From positions 124,001 to 188,000 of the forward strand of contig NZ_AUFJ01000015.1 in the NCBI RefSeq assembly GCF_000426445.1: DNA of 64,000 bases. The letters run 5' to 3'. The notes under the pieces were generated by a model. It ran no database searches. It saw only the letters and a program-made list of their open reading frames with translations, and had not been told where the DNA came from. Positions 40,378 to 48,533 of the stretch are shown here, piece after piece. How positions within the stretch are numbered: the stretch's first letter is position 1; the number at the start of each line of letters is the position of its first letter. The stretch is from Brevibacterium album DSM 18261. Its GTDB lineage: Bacteria > Actinomycetota > Actinomycetes > Actinomycetales > Brevibacteriaceae. The translations under genes were made by a program, and so were the position numbers.

Positions 40378-42366
40378 ATGGTGGATTCCACGGTGACGGT
40401 GCGCTCGGTGCTGGACGTCGACGAACTGCGCCGAGGTCTGCCGGATGTGCTCACGGGCACCGAGCTCCTGGACCGGCCGGTGAGCTGGGTCCACATCGCG
40501 GAGACGGAGGAGGTCGCCTCGCTCCTGGAGGGCGGCGAGGTCATCCTCTCGAGCAGCGCGATGTTCCGCTCTTCGCCCGAGCGCACCCGCGCCTTCCTCC
40601 GGCGGCTGCAGGCGGCCGGTGCCGCGGCCTTCGTGATCGAGGTCGTCGACGTCTCCGGTCACCCCGATCCGCGGGCGCGACGGATCGTCGCCGAGGCCGC
40701 CTCCGGCATCGATCTGCCCGTGGTCGTGCTCTCCGCACGGGTGCGGTTCGTGCGGATCACGCAGGCTGCGCACCGGATGCTCATCGGCGCGCAGCTGGCG
40801 CGGGTCGAGTTCGCCCGCCGCGTGCACGAGGTCTTCACCGAGCTGAGCCTCGAGGGTGCGGACGAACAGCGCATCGTCGCCGTGACCGCAGAGCTCGCGG
40901 ACACCCCCGTCGTGCTCGAGGACGCCGTCCACCGGGTGCTCGCCTACGAGAGCGGGGAGGTGCCGGCCGATGCGCTGCTGGCCGACTGGCCGCGCATCCC
41001 GGCGCAGGCGGGTGCGAGCGCGCGTGTCGGAGCTTCGGCGGACTCGGAGGGGCAGATGCCGCCGGTGTCGCATGCTGAGCGCGGTGCGCAGGGCGTAACC
41101 GGTGCGCGGGCCGCGGCGGGTGTGCAGGTGCCGGTCGGAGTGCCGGGCAGGCGGTGGGGGCGGCTCGTGGCTCCCTTCGCCTCGTCCGCGGATGCCGATG
41201 CGGCGCAGGTGCTCGAGCGCGCGGGACAGGCGCTCACCCTGGCGCGCATGGCCAGTCAGGGCGAGCGGGACCTCCTGCAGCAGGCCACGGTGGAGTTCCT
41301 GCACGAGCTCATGGGCCGGTCGGGCATGGGCGAGCAGCAGGCGCTTGCGCGCGCCGCGTCGCTGGGGATGCGCCCGAGCGAGGTCTACGTCCCCGTCGCG
41401 ATCCGCCTCGGCGAACCCAGCGGTGCCGAGCCGCGCGATGCGCAGCTGCGGGAGCGTGCGCTCAGGGAGGAGTTCGGTGCCGCCGCACGGCAGGCAGGTG
41501 TGCCGCTGCTGTCCGGCGGACTGCGGTCCGGCGTGTTCGCGGCGGTGCTGGGACTGGCCTCGGACCAGGACTGCGATGCCGTGCTCACGGCGGTTCTCAC
41601 CAGGGTGAACGCCTCGTTCGGGCAGCTGGGTGAGGCGCAGGTGCGTCCCGAGGCGAGGGTCGAGGCGCATGCAGGAGGCGCCTCGGCCGTGCTCCGAGCT
41701 GCGGGGGCTTCAGCCGGCCGTGGCGCGGAGGGGCGGCTGCTCGATGTGGGCGTGGGGAGGTCCTCGGCGCGGATCACGGAGGCGGGGGCGGAGCTCGAGA
41801 GTGCGATCCAGGTGGCGGGGATCGTCGCGACGATGCAGGTGCACAGGCGCCCGTTCCACCGGTTCGCGGACGTGCGGCTGCGCGGTGTGCTCGCACGCCT
41901 GCGGGAGGCGCCGGTGCTGCGGGCCTTCGCCGAGGCGGAGCTGGGCCCGCTGCTGTCCGACCGCTCCGTACGGGGAGGGGAGGCGATGCGCGGTGCGCGG
42001 TCCGGACGGAGCCAGGCCGGGCAGTCGCAGGCCGGTCGGGTCCGAGCGGGTGGTGGCGCTCCCGGCGAGGGCGGCGCCTCGGCGGCAGGAGGCTCCGGCG
42101 GCGGCGCCGCGGGAGATCCCGAGGCCCTGAGATTCCTCGAAGTCCTGCTGCGGGAGGGCGGAAGCAAGACCGCGGTCGCCCGTGCCCTGCACCTGAGCCG
42201 GCCGGCGGTCTACGCCAGGGTCCGCAGACTGGAGGAGCGGCTGGGCGTCTCGCTCGAGGACGCGGAATCGCGGACCTCCCTCCACGCCGCGCTCATCTGG
42301 CTGCAGACGGAGGGGCTGGGCGGGAACGGGTCTGACGGCGCGGCTGACACGGGCTCGTCGGCATGA
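40378..42366 (+). CDS. PucR-family transcriptional regulator
   Basis: A 662-residue activator. Residues about 10-125 form the N-terminal PucR domain (TVRSVLDVDELRRGLPDVLT, LEGGEVILSSSAMFRSSPE). The centre contains a GGDEF-like degenerate region, and the C-terminal 60 residues the PucR helix-turn-helix (GSKTAVARALHLSRPAVYAR then RLEERLGVSLEDAESR). Low-complexity Ala/Gly/Arg linkers (about residues 205-235 and 540-580) make it longer than usual. PucR proteins respond to purine, GABA, beta-alanine or proline catabolites and control divergent operons; here that is mmsA and the transaminase gene. Only a weak CAGG precedes ATG 40378. Confidence 0.88.
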   Translation: MVDSTVTVRSVLDVDELRRGLPDVLTGTELLDRPVSWVHIAETEEVASLLEGGEVILSSSAMFRSSPERTRAFLRRLQAAGAAAFVIEVVDVSGHPDPRARRIVAEAASGIDLPVVVLSARVRFVRITQAAHRMLIGAQLARVEFARRVHEVFTELSLEGADEQRIVAVTAELADTPVVLEDAVHRVLAYESGEVPADALLADWPRIPAQAGASARVGASADSEGQMPPVSHAERGAQGVTGARAAAGVQVPVGVPGRRWGRLVAPFASSADADAAQVLERAGQALTLARMASQGERDLLQQATVEFLHELMGRSGMGEQQALARAASLGMRPSEVYVPVAIRLGEPSGAEPRDAQLRERALREEFGAAARQAGVPLLSGGLRSGVFAAVLGLASDQDCDAVLTAVLTRVNASFGQLGEAQVRPEARVEAHAGGASAVLRAAGASAGRGAEGRLLDVGVGRSSARITEAGAELESAIQVAGIVATMQVHRRPFHRFADVRLRGVLARLREAPVLRAFAEAELGPLLSDRSVRGGEAMRGARSGRSQAGQSQAGRVRAGGGAPGEGGASAAGGSGGGAAGDPEALRFLEVLLREGGSKTAVARALHLSRPAVYARVRRLEERLGVSLEDAESRTSLHAALIWLQTEGLGGNGSDGAADTGSSA

Positions 42367-42521
42367 CGGTGGTCAGCTCCTGCACAGTCTGGGCGAGCGA
42401 GCTGTCGATGTGATGCGATGCCGACAGTCAGTCCCAGCGGCAGTTCCGCACACCTGAAGGAGTGGGCCGCGCCCTCTTCGACCTCGGCGGAGCATGGGCC
42501 GGGGTGCAGAACCCGCTCGGC

Positions 42522-43634
42522 TCAGCGGAGGACGAAGCCGGGCACCAGCTCATCGCACGGATCGACGGTGAAGACATGCTCCCCCGTCCGGTGCGCTGTC
42601 CCGGTCACCCGGGGGATCACCGCGTCCCTGCCGGCGACAGTGGTGCGTTCGAGGACCACGGCTGTGAACTGCGAGCCCACGATCGAGCTGTGCAGCAGCT
42701 CCTGTCCCTCGCCCAGGACGCCTGCGGCCGTCAGCGTCGCGACCCGCGCCGAGGTGCCGGACCCGCACGGGGACCGGTCCAGCTCGCCGTCGGCGAAGAC
42801 GGCGGCATTGCGCTGGTGCGGGCGCAGCGCGGCTGGGTGAGTTCCGCCCGCCGGAACCGCCTCACGGCTCGCTTCTCCGGCCTCGGTGTCCTGTGCCGCG
42901 CCCGCAGGAGCATCGGACAGCCGTTCGAAGACGATGGTGCCGTAGATGCCGCTGAGGCGGTCATCGAGAGGGTGCTTCGCGTATTCGGTGTCGTTGAGCA
43001 GCCATTTGATCTCGCGGCCCAGGGCGATGATCTCGTCCACGGCTCCCGGCTCCACGCTGAGCCCCGCGCTCGCGGCATCGAGCTGCGCATAGATCGCCCC
43101 GCCGAACGTCACGTCCACGCGCAGCTCGCCGCGCGAGGTCTCCACCGGCACATCGGAGGCGAGCACATAGCTGGGCACATTGATGAAATCGACGCCGGTG
43201 ACCTGCTCCTGCGCATCCGTGTGCACCCGCGCGGTCACCCGGCCGGAAGGCACGTCGATGACGACGTCCGTCACGCCGCTGGGGTCTGCGGCGACGAGTC
43301 CGCTCTCGATCGCCCAGGTGCCCAGGGCGATGGTGCCGTGGCCGCATGCGGTGGAGAAGCCGTCCTTGTGCCAGAAGAGCACGCCCAGGTGTGCGCCCTC
43401 GTCGTCCGGCTCGACCACGAAGCCGCCGTACATGTCCGCGTGCCCGCGCGGTTCGTGGCACAGGATCTGCCGGATGCGCTCGATCTCCGGGGACTGCATC
43501 GCGAAGACCCGTTTGGCGGGCACATCGGCGCCCTCGACCGTGACCGGCAGTTCCGTGACGATGCGGAAGGGCTCCCCGCCCGTGTGGTAGTCGACGCTCC
43601 GATAGGTCTCAAGGTGTGCGATCGCGGGTGCCAT
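42522..43634 (-). CDS. Proline racemase-family protein (Cys/Cys type), proline racemase or 4-hydroxyproline epimerase
   Basis: A 370-residue enzyme with both catalytic cysteines: C97 in STACGHGTIA and C290 in DRSPCGSGTSA. It is therefore mechanistically unlike the Ser/Cys paralogue in the hydroxyproline operon. A 30-residue Ala/Glu/Gly-rich insertion lies at about 241-270. ATG 43634 has AGGAAGGA 6 bases upstream. No catabolic partner is adjacent and the TTGTATGACAA operator is absent upstream, so it is not obviously in the same regulon. It may racemise proline or hydroxyproline isomers. The flanking space 42367-42521 between it and pucR is empty. Confidence 0.85.
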   Translation of the reverse strand: MAPAIAHLETYRSVDYHTGGEPFRIVTELPVTVEGADVPAKRVFAMQSPEIERIRQILCHEPRGHADMYGGFVVEPDDEGAHLGVLFWHKDGFSTACGHGTIALGTWAIESGLVAADPSGVTDVVIDVPSGRVTARVHTDAQEQVTGVDFINVPSYVLASDVPVETSRGELRVDVTFGGAIYAQLDAASAGLSVEPGAVDEIIALGREIKWLLNDTEYAKHPLDDRLSGIYGTIVFERLSDAPAGAAQDTEAGEASREAVPAGGTHPAALRPHQRNAAVFADGELDRSPCGSGTSARVATLTAAGVLGEGQELLHSSIVGSQFTAVVLERTTVAGRDAVIPRVTGTAHRTGEHVFTVDPCDELVPGFVLR

Positions 43635-43850
43635 GCTGTGTCCTTCCTGGCGCCGTCGCGTGGGAGTCTGCCGATGCCCACCGCCGTTGCACCGAAGCTA
43701 CCTCGTGATCGCCGTCATATCCACGTGAGTGCGGCGGCGCCTGCTTCCGTCGGGAGATCTCTCCGAACCGGCGGCGGCCCACCCCGAGGAGAGGAGCTGA
43801 CCCGGCATGACGACGATGACACGCCCGCGAGGTGCCGCCCTGAGACGGAC

Positions 43851-43890
43851 GGGAGGGGGGCTCCGCTCACGTGAGCGGAGCCCCCCTCCC
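43851..43890 (-). terminator. Perfect 40-bp palindrome, probable terminator
   Basis: The 20-base half GGGAGGGGGGCTCCGCTCAC is followed without a loop by its exact reverse complement. It starts 26 bp past the stop of the minus-strand helical protein gene and most likely ends that transcript. Its perfection and lack of a spacer are unusual. The rest of 43635-43850 is the leader of the racemase-family gene and shows no gene. Confidence 0.7.
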
Positions 43891-43915
43891 GCAGAGCCGC
43901 CTCGGCGGCGGACGG

Positions 43916-44743
43916 TCACCTGTCGGTGCCGGCGCCCTCGGTGCCCTCGGTGTCGCCCTCGTCCTCGACTGCGGCATCCTCGGGAGCGGGAACCTCGGAG
44001 GACACGGATGCCACGGGGCCGTCGGCCTGCTCGGAGCGCGGGGTCGAGCCCACGGGACGGGCATCGGCCGGGCGGTTGGCCGGCAGCGGGGTCGACCAGG
44101 GGTCCTCGACGGGAGCGAGGCGGCGGACCGCGTAGAACACGATCCCGCCGAGGCCCGCGAGGCCCAGGATGATCCAGAACCACTTGCCGGACGACTTTCC
44201 GTTCGAGGAGGTCTTCGCCTTCACGTCCTTGCCTGCCTTCTTCAGCGCCTTGCGCGCCTTCTTCACTGCCTTCTTGTCCCCGGTGAGCCTGGCGACCGTA
44301 TCGTCGAAGCCCTTGGAGGTCTCCGCCGCGGCCAGCACACCCGCGGCCTTCGAGACGGACTCGCCCGCCCTCTCCGCGACGGAGTGGGCGCGTGCGCGGG
44401 CCTCGGCCGCGCCGGACTCGAGCTTGGGCGCGACCTCGGAGCGGTACCCCTCCTCGAGCCTGCTCCGGCCCTCGCTGAGCCGGGAGCGGACATCGTCCAC
44501 GGCGCCTTCGACATGGGGGCGGACGGACTCCGCGACCTCGTGGAGGCGCGCGCTCGCCTCGCGGAGGCGGGGGGCGGCGGCCTCGGAGGCCTCATTCAGC
44601 CATTCGTTGGCGCGTTCGAGGTACGGTCCCGAAGCCTCGATCGCCTGGGCGGAGCCTTCGCGCACCGCATCGCCCACGAGGTGCAGCTTCTCACCGACCT
44701 CGTCGATGAAGGCGGTCTGGGGCTTGGACTTCTTCTTGAACAT
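43916..44743 (-). CDS. Long-helical single-pass membrane protein of unknown function
   Basis: A 275-residue protein. Residues 1-130 are charged amphipathic helix resembling YtxH/apolipoprotein-like repeats (EKLHLVGDAVREGSAQAIEA, ARLHEVAESVRPHVEGAVDD). A Lys-rich stretch (KKARKALKKAGKDVKAK) precedes one membrane helix (WFWIILGLAGLGGIVFYAVRR, about 188-208), and the outer or C-terminal 65 residues are Pro/Glu/Asp-rich. Proteins of this shape are common next to the cyclophilin gene in actinobacteria. Function is not known; envelope anchoring is an inference from shape. Divergent from the cyclophilin gene with 265 bp between, in which no promoter is evident. Confidence 0.7.
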   Translation of the reverse strand: MFKKKSKPQTAFIDEVGEKLHLVGDAVREGSAQAIEASGPYLERANEWLNEASEAAAPRLREASARLHEVAESVRPHVEGAVDDVRSRLSEGRSRLEEGYRSEVAPKLESGAAEARARAHSVAERAGESVSKAAGVLAAAETSKGFDDTVARLTGDKKAVKKARKALKKAGKDVKAKTSSNGKSSGKWFWIILGLAGLGGIVFYAVRRLAPVEDPWSTPLPANRPADARPVGSTPRSEQADGPVASVSSEVPAPEDAAVEDEGDTEGTEGAGTDR

Positions 44744-45008
44744 CTCACCCTCCGAAAGCGTCGGTTGTGTGCGTCCGTGGCATGCGCGGCGGCTGCCGTC
44801 CGTCCCATCCTATGGGTTCGCGGCGTGAGTGGTGTCACCGAGTTCTCCGATCCGAGAGCATGCACCCGCTCCGCACAGCGGAGTCACAGTCCCGGTCGCG
44901 GCTGGGGGGGCGGCACCGGCCGCGCTCGGCGCGGAGGAACCGCGCCGGCTGCGGGCGGGAACCGTCCGCCGACGAGCGCATGTCCGTCCCGCATGGAAGA
45001 ATGTGCGC

Positions 45009-45554
45009 ATGACCGTTTCAACTGGCAAGGCCATCCTGCACACCAACAAGGGCGATATCGTCGTGGAGCTCTTCGGACACCACGCACCCAAGACCGTCGC
45101 CAATTTCGTGGGGCTCGCAAAGGGCGACCACACTGCGACGGACAACGTCTCCGGCGAGACCGTCACCATCACCGAGCCCTTCTACGACGGTGTGGGCTTC
45201 CACCGCATCATCAAGGACTTCATGATCCAGGGCGGCTGCCCGCAGGGCACCGGCACCGGCGGGCCCGGCTATGCCTTCGACGACGAGATCCACCCGGAGC
45301 TCCAGTTCGACCGCCCCTACCTGCTCGCGATGGCGAACGCCGGCAAGCGCGGCGGCCACGGCACCAACGGTTCGCAGTTCTTCATCTCCACCGTCCCCAC
45401 CAGCTGGCTCAACGGCAAGCACACCATCTTCGGCGAGGTCGTGGACGAGGCCTCCCGCAAGGTCGTCGACGAGATCGAGTCCGTGAAGACCGGTCCCATG
45501 GACCGTCCGTCCGAGCCCGTCGTCATGGAGTCCGTGGAGATCGTCGAGGCGTGA
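45009..45554 (+). CDS. ppiA: Peptidyl-prolyl cis-trans isomerase, cyclophilin type
   Basis: A 181-residue cytosolic cyclophilin that catalyses proline isomerisation in folding. Core motifs are FYDGVGFHRIIKDFMIQGGC (the FHRxxxxFMxQGG signature, Arg and Phe catalytic), LLAMANAGKRGGHGTNGSQF and LNGKHTIFGEVV. There is no signal peptide. ATG 45009 gives the normal start; the open frame to 44829 adds Pro/Arg-rich sequence with no similarity. The stop overlaps the rhomboid GTG by 4 bp. It heads the origin-proximal cluster. Confidence 0.93.
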   Translation: MTVSTGKAILHTNKGDIVVELFGHHAPKTVANFVGLAKGDHTATDNVSGETVTITEPFYDGVGFHRIIKDFMIQGGCPQGTGTGGPGYAFDDEIHPELQFDRPYLLAMANAGKRGGHGTNGSQFFISTVPTSWLNGKHTIFGEVVDEASRKVVDEIESVKTGPMDRPSEPVVMESVEIVEA

Positions 45555-46441
45555 GTCTGCCTCCGCAGAACCCTCAGGGTCCCCGGGATCACCATGATCC
45601 CGGGGACCCTGCCGGTTCTGAGCGCTTCTCCTCCGATGGTTCCCAGGAAGCGGACCCACCCGTTCCACCGGCGGAGCCGTCTGCAGGCCTGCCGGGTGGT
45701 CCTCGGGACGGTGCGCACGTCACTCCTCCGGCTGCTCCGGGCGGAGGCTCCGACCCCCGCCGCGCCGCGCGTCGCCCCGGCCGCTGGGCGGGTGCCCCGG
45801 CCGCATGCGCCATCGTCGTCGTGACGGCGGCCTGCTGGCTTGTGGGGCTCGTTCCCGGAGTGCACCTCGCCTCATGGCTGGGCTTCGCCCCGGCCGTGTC
45901 CGCCTCGGAGCCGTGGCGGGCGCTCACCGTCGTGCTCGTGCATGACAGCCCCTCGCCCTTCCACCTGATGTTCAACATGGTGGGGGTCTTCTTCTTCGGA
46001 GGCTTCCTGGAGCGCGCTCTGGGCTCCCTGCGGTTCCTCGTCGTCTATGCGCTCTCTGCGCTGGGCGGCTCCGCGGCGGTCCTGCTGCTGTCCTCGCCCT
46101 TCGACCCCTCGTGGATCACTCTTCATGTGGGGGCCTCGGGAGCCCTCTTCGGCCTGCTGGGCGTCGTGCTCGCACCCACCCGGCGGCTGGACCGGAACCT
46201 CGGCGGGGCCGTCGCGTTCCTCGTCCTCAACCTCGTGTTCTCCTTCGTCACGCCGGGAGTGTCCTGGGAGTCCCACCTGGGCGGCCTGCTCGTGGGCTTC
46301 GCGCTCGGGTGCGCCGCACTCCTGCCGCGGGTCCGTGCGGGTGCGGCCAGCATGTGGTTCTGGCCGGCTTCCGGGATCGTGGCGGTCATGCTGCTCGCGG
46401 CGTCCTGGCCGCACCTGCGCGCCGCCGCGATGCTCGGCTGA
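45551..46441 (+). CDS. Rhomboid-family intramembrane serine protease
   Basis: A 296-residue membrane protease. The catalytic serine lies in GASGALFGLLGVV, the catalytic His in WESHLGGLLVGFALG, and the L1 motif is seen as WRALTVVLVHDSPSPFHLMFNMVG. About six membrane helices occupy residues 85-290. The first about 75 residues are Pro/Gly/Asp-rich; the zinc-ribbon found at the N terminus of many actinobacterial rhomboids is absent. GTG 45551, overlapping the cyclophilin stop (GTGA), is the only start before the first helix, although a strong hairpin lies within its first 20 codons. Confidence 0.85.
   Translation: MSLPPQNPQGPRDHHDPGDPAGSERFSSDGSQEADPPVPPAEPSAGLPGGPRDGAHVTPPAAPGGGSDPRRAARRPGRWAGAPAACAIVVVTAACWLVGLVPGVHLASWLGFAPAVSASEPWRALTVVLVHDSPSPFHLMFNMVGVFFFGGFLERALGSLRFLVVYALSALGGSAAVLLLSSPFDPSWITLHVGASGALFGLLGVVLAPTRRLDRNLGGAVAFLVLNLVFSFVTPGVSWESHLGGLLVGFALGCAALLPRVRAGAASMWFWPASGIVAVMLLAASWPHLRAAAMLG
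45578..45608 (+). terminator. Terminator-grade hairpin inside the rhomboid 5' coding region
   Basis: Perfect 14-bp arms GGTCCCCGGGATCA and TGATCCCGGGGACC with a three-base loop, 23 bp after the cyclophilin stop and within codons 10-20 of the rhomboid gene. It would limit read-through into the rhomboid gene or pause the ribosome. Confidence 0.7.
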
Positions 46442-46491
46442 GACTGTCCGCCCGAACCGGTTTCAGCCGACACGCCCGGCTGCGCGGAAGG

Positions 46492-46537
46492 TTGTCCACA
46501 GATCTTTCTCCACAGGGCTGTCCACAACGGTGGATAA
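46492..46537. other. Cluster of DnaA-box-like sequences
   Basis: Four near-matches to the DnaA box occur in 46 bp: TTGTCCACA (46492), TTCTCCACA (46506), CTGTCCACA (46518) and TTATCCACC on the opposite strand (46529-46537). Weaker ones (TTTCCACGG, TGTGGACTG) follow to about 46650. The site is in the 465-bp space 46442-46906 between the rhomboid and YczE-like genes, which holds no coding-like frame. No dnaA or dnaN is in the window, so it is better seen as a DnaA-binding/titration site than oriC itself. Confidence 0.5.
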
Positions 46538-46855
46538 GACTACAGGCCTGTGTTTATGCAGGTGACGACGTTGTTGCCGTCTTCGAAGTGGGTGCTCTCA
46601 CACCGTTTCCACGGGGCACTGTGGACTGTGGGGGAGCGGGTTTCCACGGCCCGGATGGTGGTCATGAACAGGGAGGACGCAGCGAGGTGAGCTCAGCGGT
46701 GCGCAGAGACGCTAGGGGAGCTCCGGGGTCGGTGAGGACGTGAAGGTCCGGATCTCTCCTTCGCGTCCCGGCTTCTGCCGCCGGGACCGCAGGCGAGGCG
46801 GCAGCATCCAGGACATGACAGTGGCGGCGGGGCGAAGGCGTCCTCGACTCCGGCG

Positions 46856-46910
46856 GCCGGCCTCCCGGCGGCAGGCAGCCGGCCTCCCGGCGGCAGGCAG
46901 CCGGCCTCAG
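46856..46910. repeat. 22-bp tandem repeat, 2.5 copies
   Basis: GCCGGCCTCCCGGCGGCAGG plus CA is repeated exactly at 46856 and 46878, with an 11-base partial copy at 46900. Each unit can fold (CCGGC...GCCGG), so the repeat may serve as the terminator of the YczE-like gene, whose stop codon lies in the last partial copy. Confidence 0.8.
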
Positions 46911-47572
46911 TCCGCGGAGCCCGTGAGCGCGTCCGGGCGGCCCAGGCGCTTCTCCGCCAGGCCGAGGAAGAGCTGGGTCACGTAGCCGATCCCCACCGCA
47001 TAGGCCACGGTGCCCAGGCCGAAGGTGCCGCCCAGCAGCCAGCCCACCGCGAGCACGACGATCTCGATGCCGAGGCGCACGATCCAGACCGGCCGGCCGG
47101 TGAGCTGGACGAGCCCGGTCATGAGCCCGTCGCGCGGGCCGGGCCCGAAGTTGGGGATGATGTACAGCACCGTCGCCGCACCGTTGAGTCCGATGCCCAG
47201 CACGAGTGCCAGGATGCGCAGCCACATCGCCTCGAGGTCCGGGACGACGGCCATCGTGAGGTCCATGAAGATGCCCACGAGCACCGCATTGGACACCGTG
47301 CCCAGCCCCGGCATCTGCCGCAGCGGGATCCACACGAGCAGCAGGAGGAATGAGACCGCGATCGCCACGGCGCCGATGGAGACCGGTACGCCGACGGCGT
47401 TGAGCTGCAGCGACACGCCCTCGTGGAGGACGTCCCAGGGGAAGTTGCCCAGCCGCGACTCGATGACGAGGCCGCCGGAGAAGCCGAACAGCGCCAGGCC
47501 GCCGTACAGGGAGAGGAGGCGGATCCAGAGCGGATGGCCGGCCAGCAGGCGGAAGTTGGAGGAGGCGGCCAT
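46907..47572 (-). CDS. YczE/YitT-like integral membrane protein
   Basis: A 221-residue protein of the YczE/YyaS/YitT group with five or six membrane helices. Typical stretches are LFGFSGGLVIESRLGNFPWD, the repeated Gly-rich LVLGIGLNGAATVLYIIPNF and GPGPRDGLMTGL, a family hallmark. Function is unknown in most members; a transport role is suspected. ATG 47572 lies 16 bp downstream of the crgA stop, so it is probably read from the crgA promoter. Confidence 0.82.
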   Translation of the reverse strand: MAASSNFRLLAGHPLWIRLLSLYGGLALFGFSGGLVIESRLGNFPWDVLHEGVSLQLNAVGVPVSIGAVAIAVSFLLLLVWIPLRQMPGLGTVSNAVLVGIFMDLTMAVVPDLEAMWLRILALVLGIGLNGAATVLYIIPNFGPGPRDGLMTGLVQLTGRPVWIVRLGIEIVVLAVGWLLGGTFGLGTVAYAVGIGYVTQLFLGLAEKRLGRPDALTGSAD

Positions 47573-47588
47573 CGTCAGCGACGCGCCG

Positions 47589-48263
47589 TCAGCGCCATCG
47601 TGTGGACATCATGAGACCCGCCACGAGGAAGGCGAAGCCCACGCCCAGGTTCCAGTATCCCCAGGCCTCGACGGGGTAGGTGCCGTTGGAGACGTAGAAG
47701 ACGACCAGCCAGGCGAGGCCGAGGAGGAGGAGCCCGATGAGCGTGGGCAGGAACCAGCGCCCGTTGGGCTTGACCGTCTGCGCGCCCGGCGCCGAGGTGT
47801 ACGCCGAGGTCTTGCGGCGCGAGGACCGGGCGGTCGAGCGCTTGGCGGGGTTGCCGGACTTCGCGGCCTTCTTGGAATCGGCCTTCTTCGCGCTGTCGCC
47901 CGCGCGCTCCGCGCCCTCGGCGGAGCCGGAGGCGGACTTCTCCGCCTTCGCGGTCCCGGCGGACCCCTTCTTCTCGCCGGCCGAGCTCGAGGCGGTCTCA
48001 CCTGCGGCATCCGCGGCATCCCGGTCCGCGGAGTCCTCGCCTGCGGCGTCCTTGCCGGAGGAGCCCGCGTCCGAGGCCTGCGCGCCGGTCGCGTCCTCGG
48101 CGCCTGCCGGCGCTTCTGCGGAGTCGGCGCCCGTCTCCGCGGAGCTGTCTCCGGCCTCGGCGGCGGTGTCGAGGACGGCCTCGTCCTCGCGAGGGGCGGA
48201 CGACGGTGCTGCGGCGCTGCGCTGTGTCCGGCGGACCCGGTTGGTGCGGTTCGACTTGGCCAC
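47589..48263 (-). CDS. crgA: Cell-division protein CrgA with long disordered N terminus
   Basis: A 224-residue protein. Its last 59 residues are a standard CrgA: PNGRWFLPTLIGLLLLGLAW, YVSNGTYPVEAWGYWNLGVG and MMSTRWR, with two membrane helices at about 171-191 and 202-219. CrgA bridges FtsZ/FtsQ and wall synthases at the septum. Typical CrgA is near 90 residues, so this one carries an added Ala/Ser/Glu/Asp-rich stretch (about residues 20-150) followed by a basic KRSTARSSRRKTS before the membrane. GTG 48263 has AAGGAG 4 bases upstream. Divergent from the sortase gene with 270 bp between. Confidence 0.88.
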   Translation of the reverse strand: MAKSNRTNRVRRTQRSAAAPSSAPREDEAVLDTAAEAGDSSAETGADSAEAPAGAEDATGAQASDAGSSGKDAAGEDSADRDAADAAGETASSSAGEKKGSAGTAKAEKSASGSAEGAERAGDSAKKADSKKAAKSGNPAKRSTARSSRRKTSAYTSAPGAQTVKPNGRWFLPTLIGLLLLGLAWLVVFYVSNGTYPVEAWGYWNLGVGFAFLVAGLMMSTRWR

Positions 48264-48533
48264 GTCTCTCCTTGGGCGGCCGGCCGGGGCCTGCCGCACT
48301 GATGGGCTGAAGCTGATGATCGACCTCAGTCTAACGGGCGGTGGGTCACGCATCGGCCACGGCGGCGGGGCAGGAGAGTGCACCGGCAGGATGCGCTCAG
48401 GGACTGTCCAGGTCCGGCGCGGGAGTGTGCGGGAGGGCGTGCGATTATCATGGACCCGAATCAGCCGGTGCGATGACCGTGACGCCGGTCGCAGGAGACA
48501 GGTCGCCGCCAGGCGTGCACCGGAGGTGGATGA

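Noticed and set aside
46442..46906. Chromosomal origin oriC
   Set aside because: dnaA and dnaN do not flank the site, no AT-rich unwinding segment was seen, and only about four good boxes occur; a DnaA-binding locus is the safer reading.
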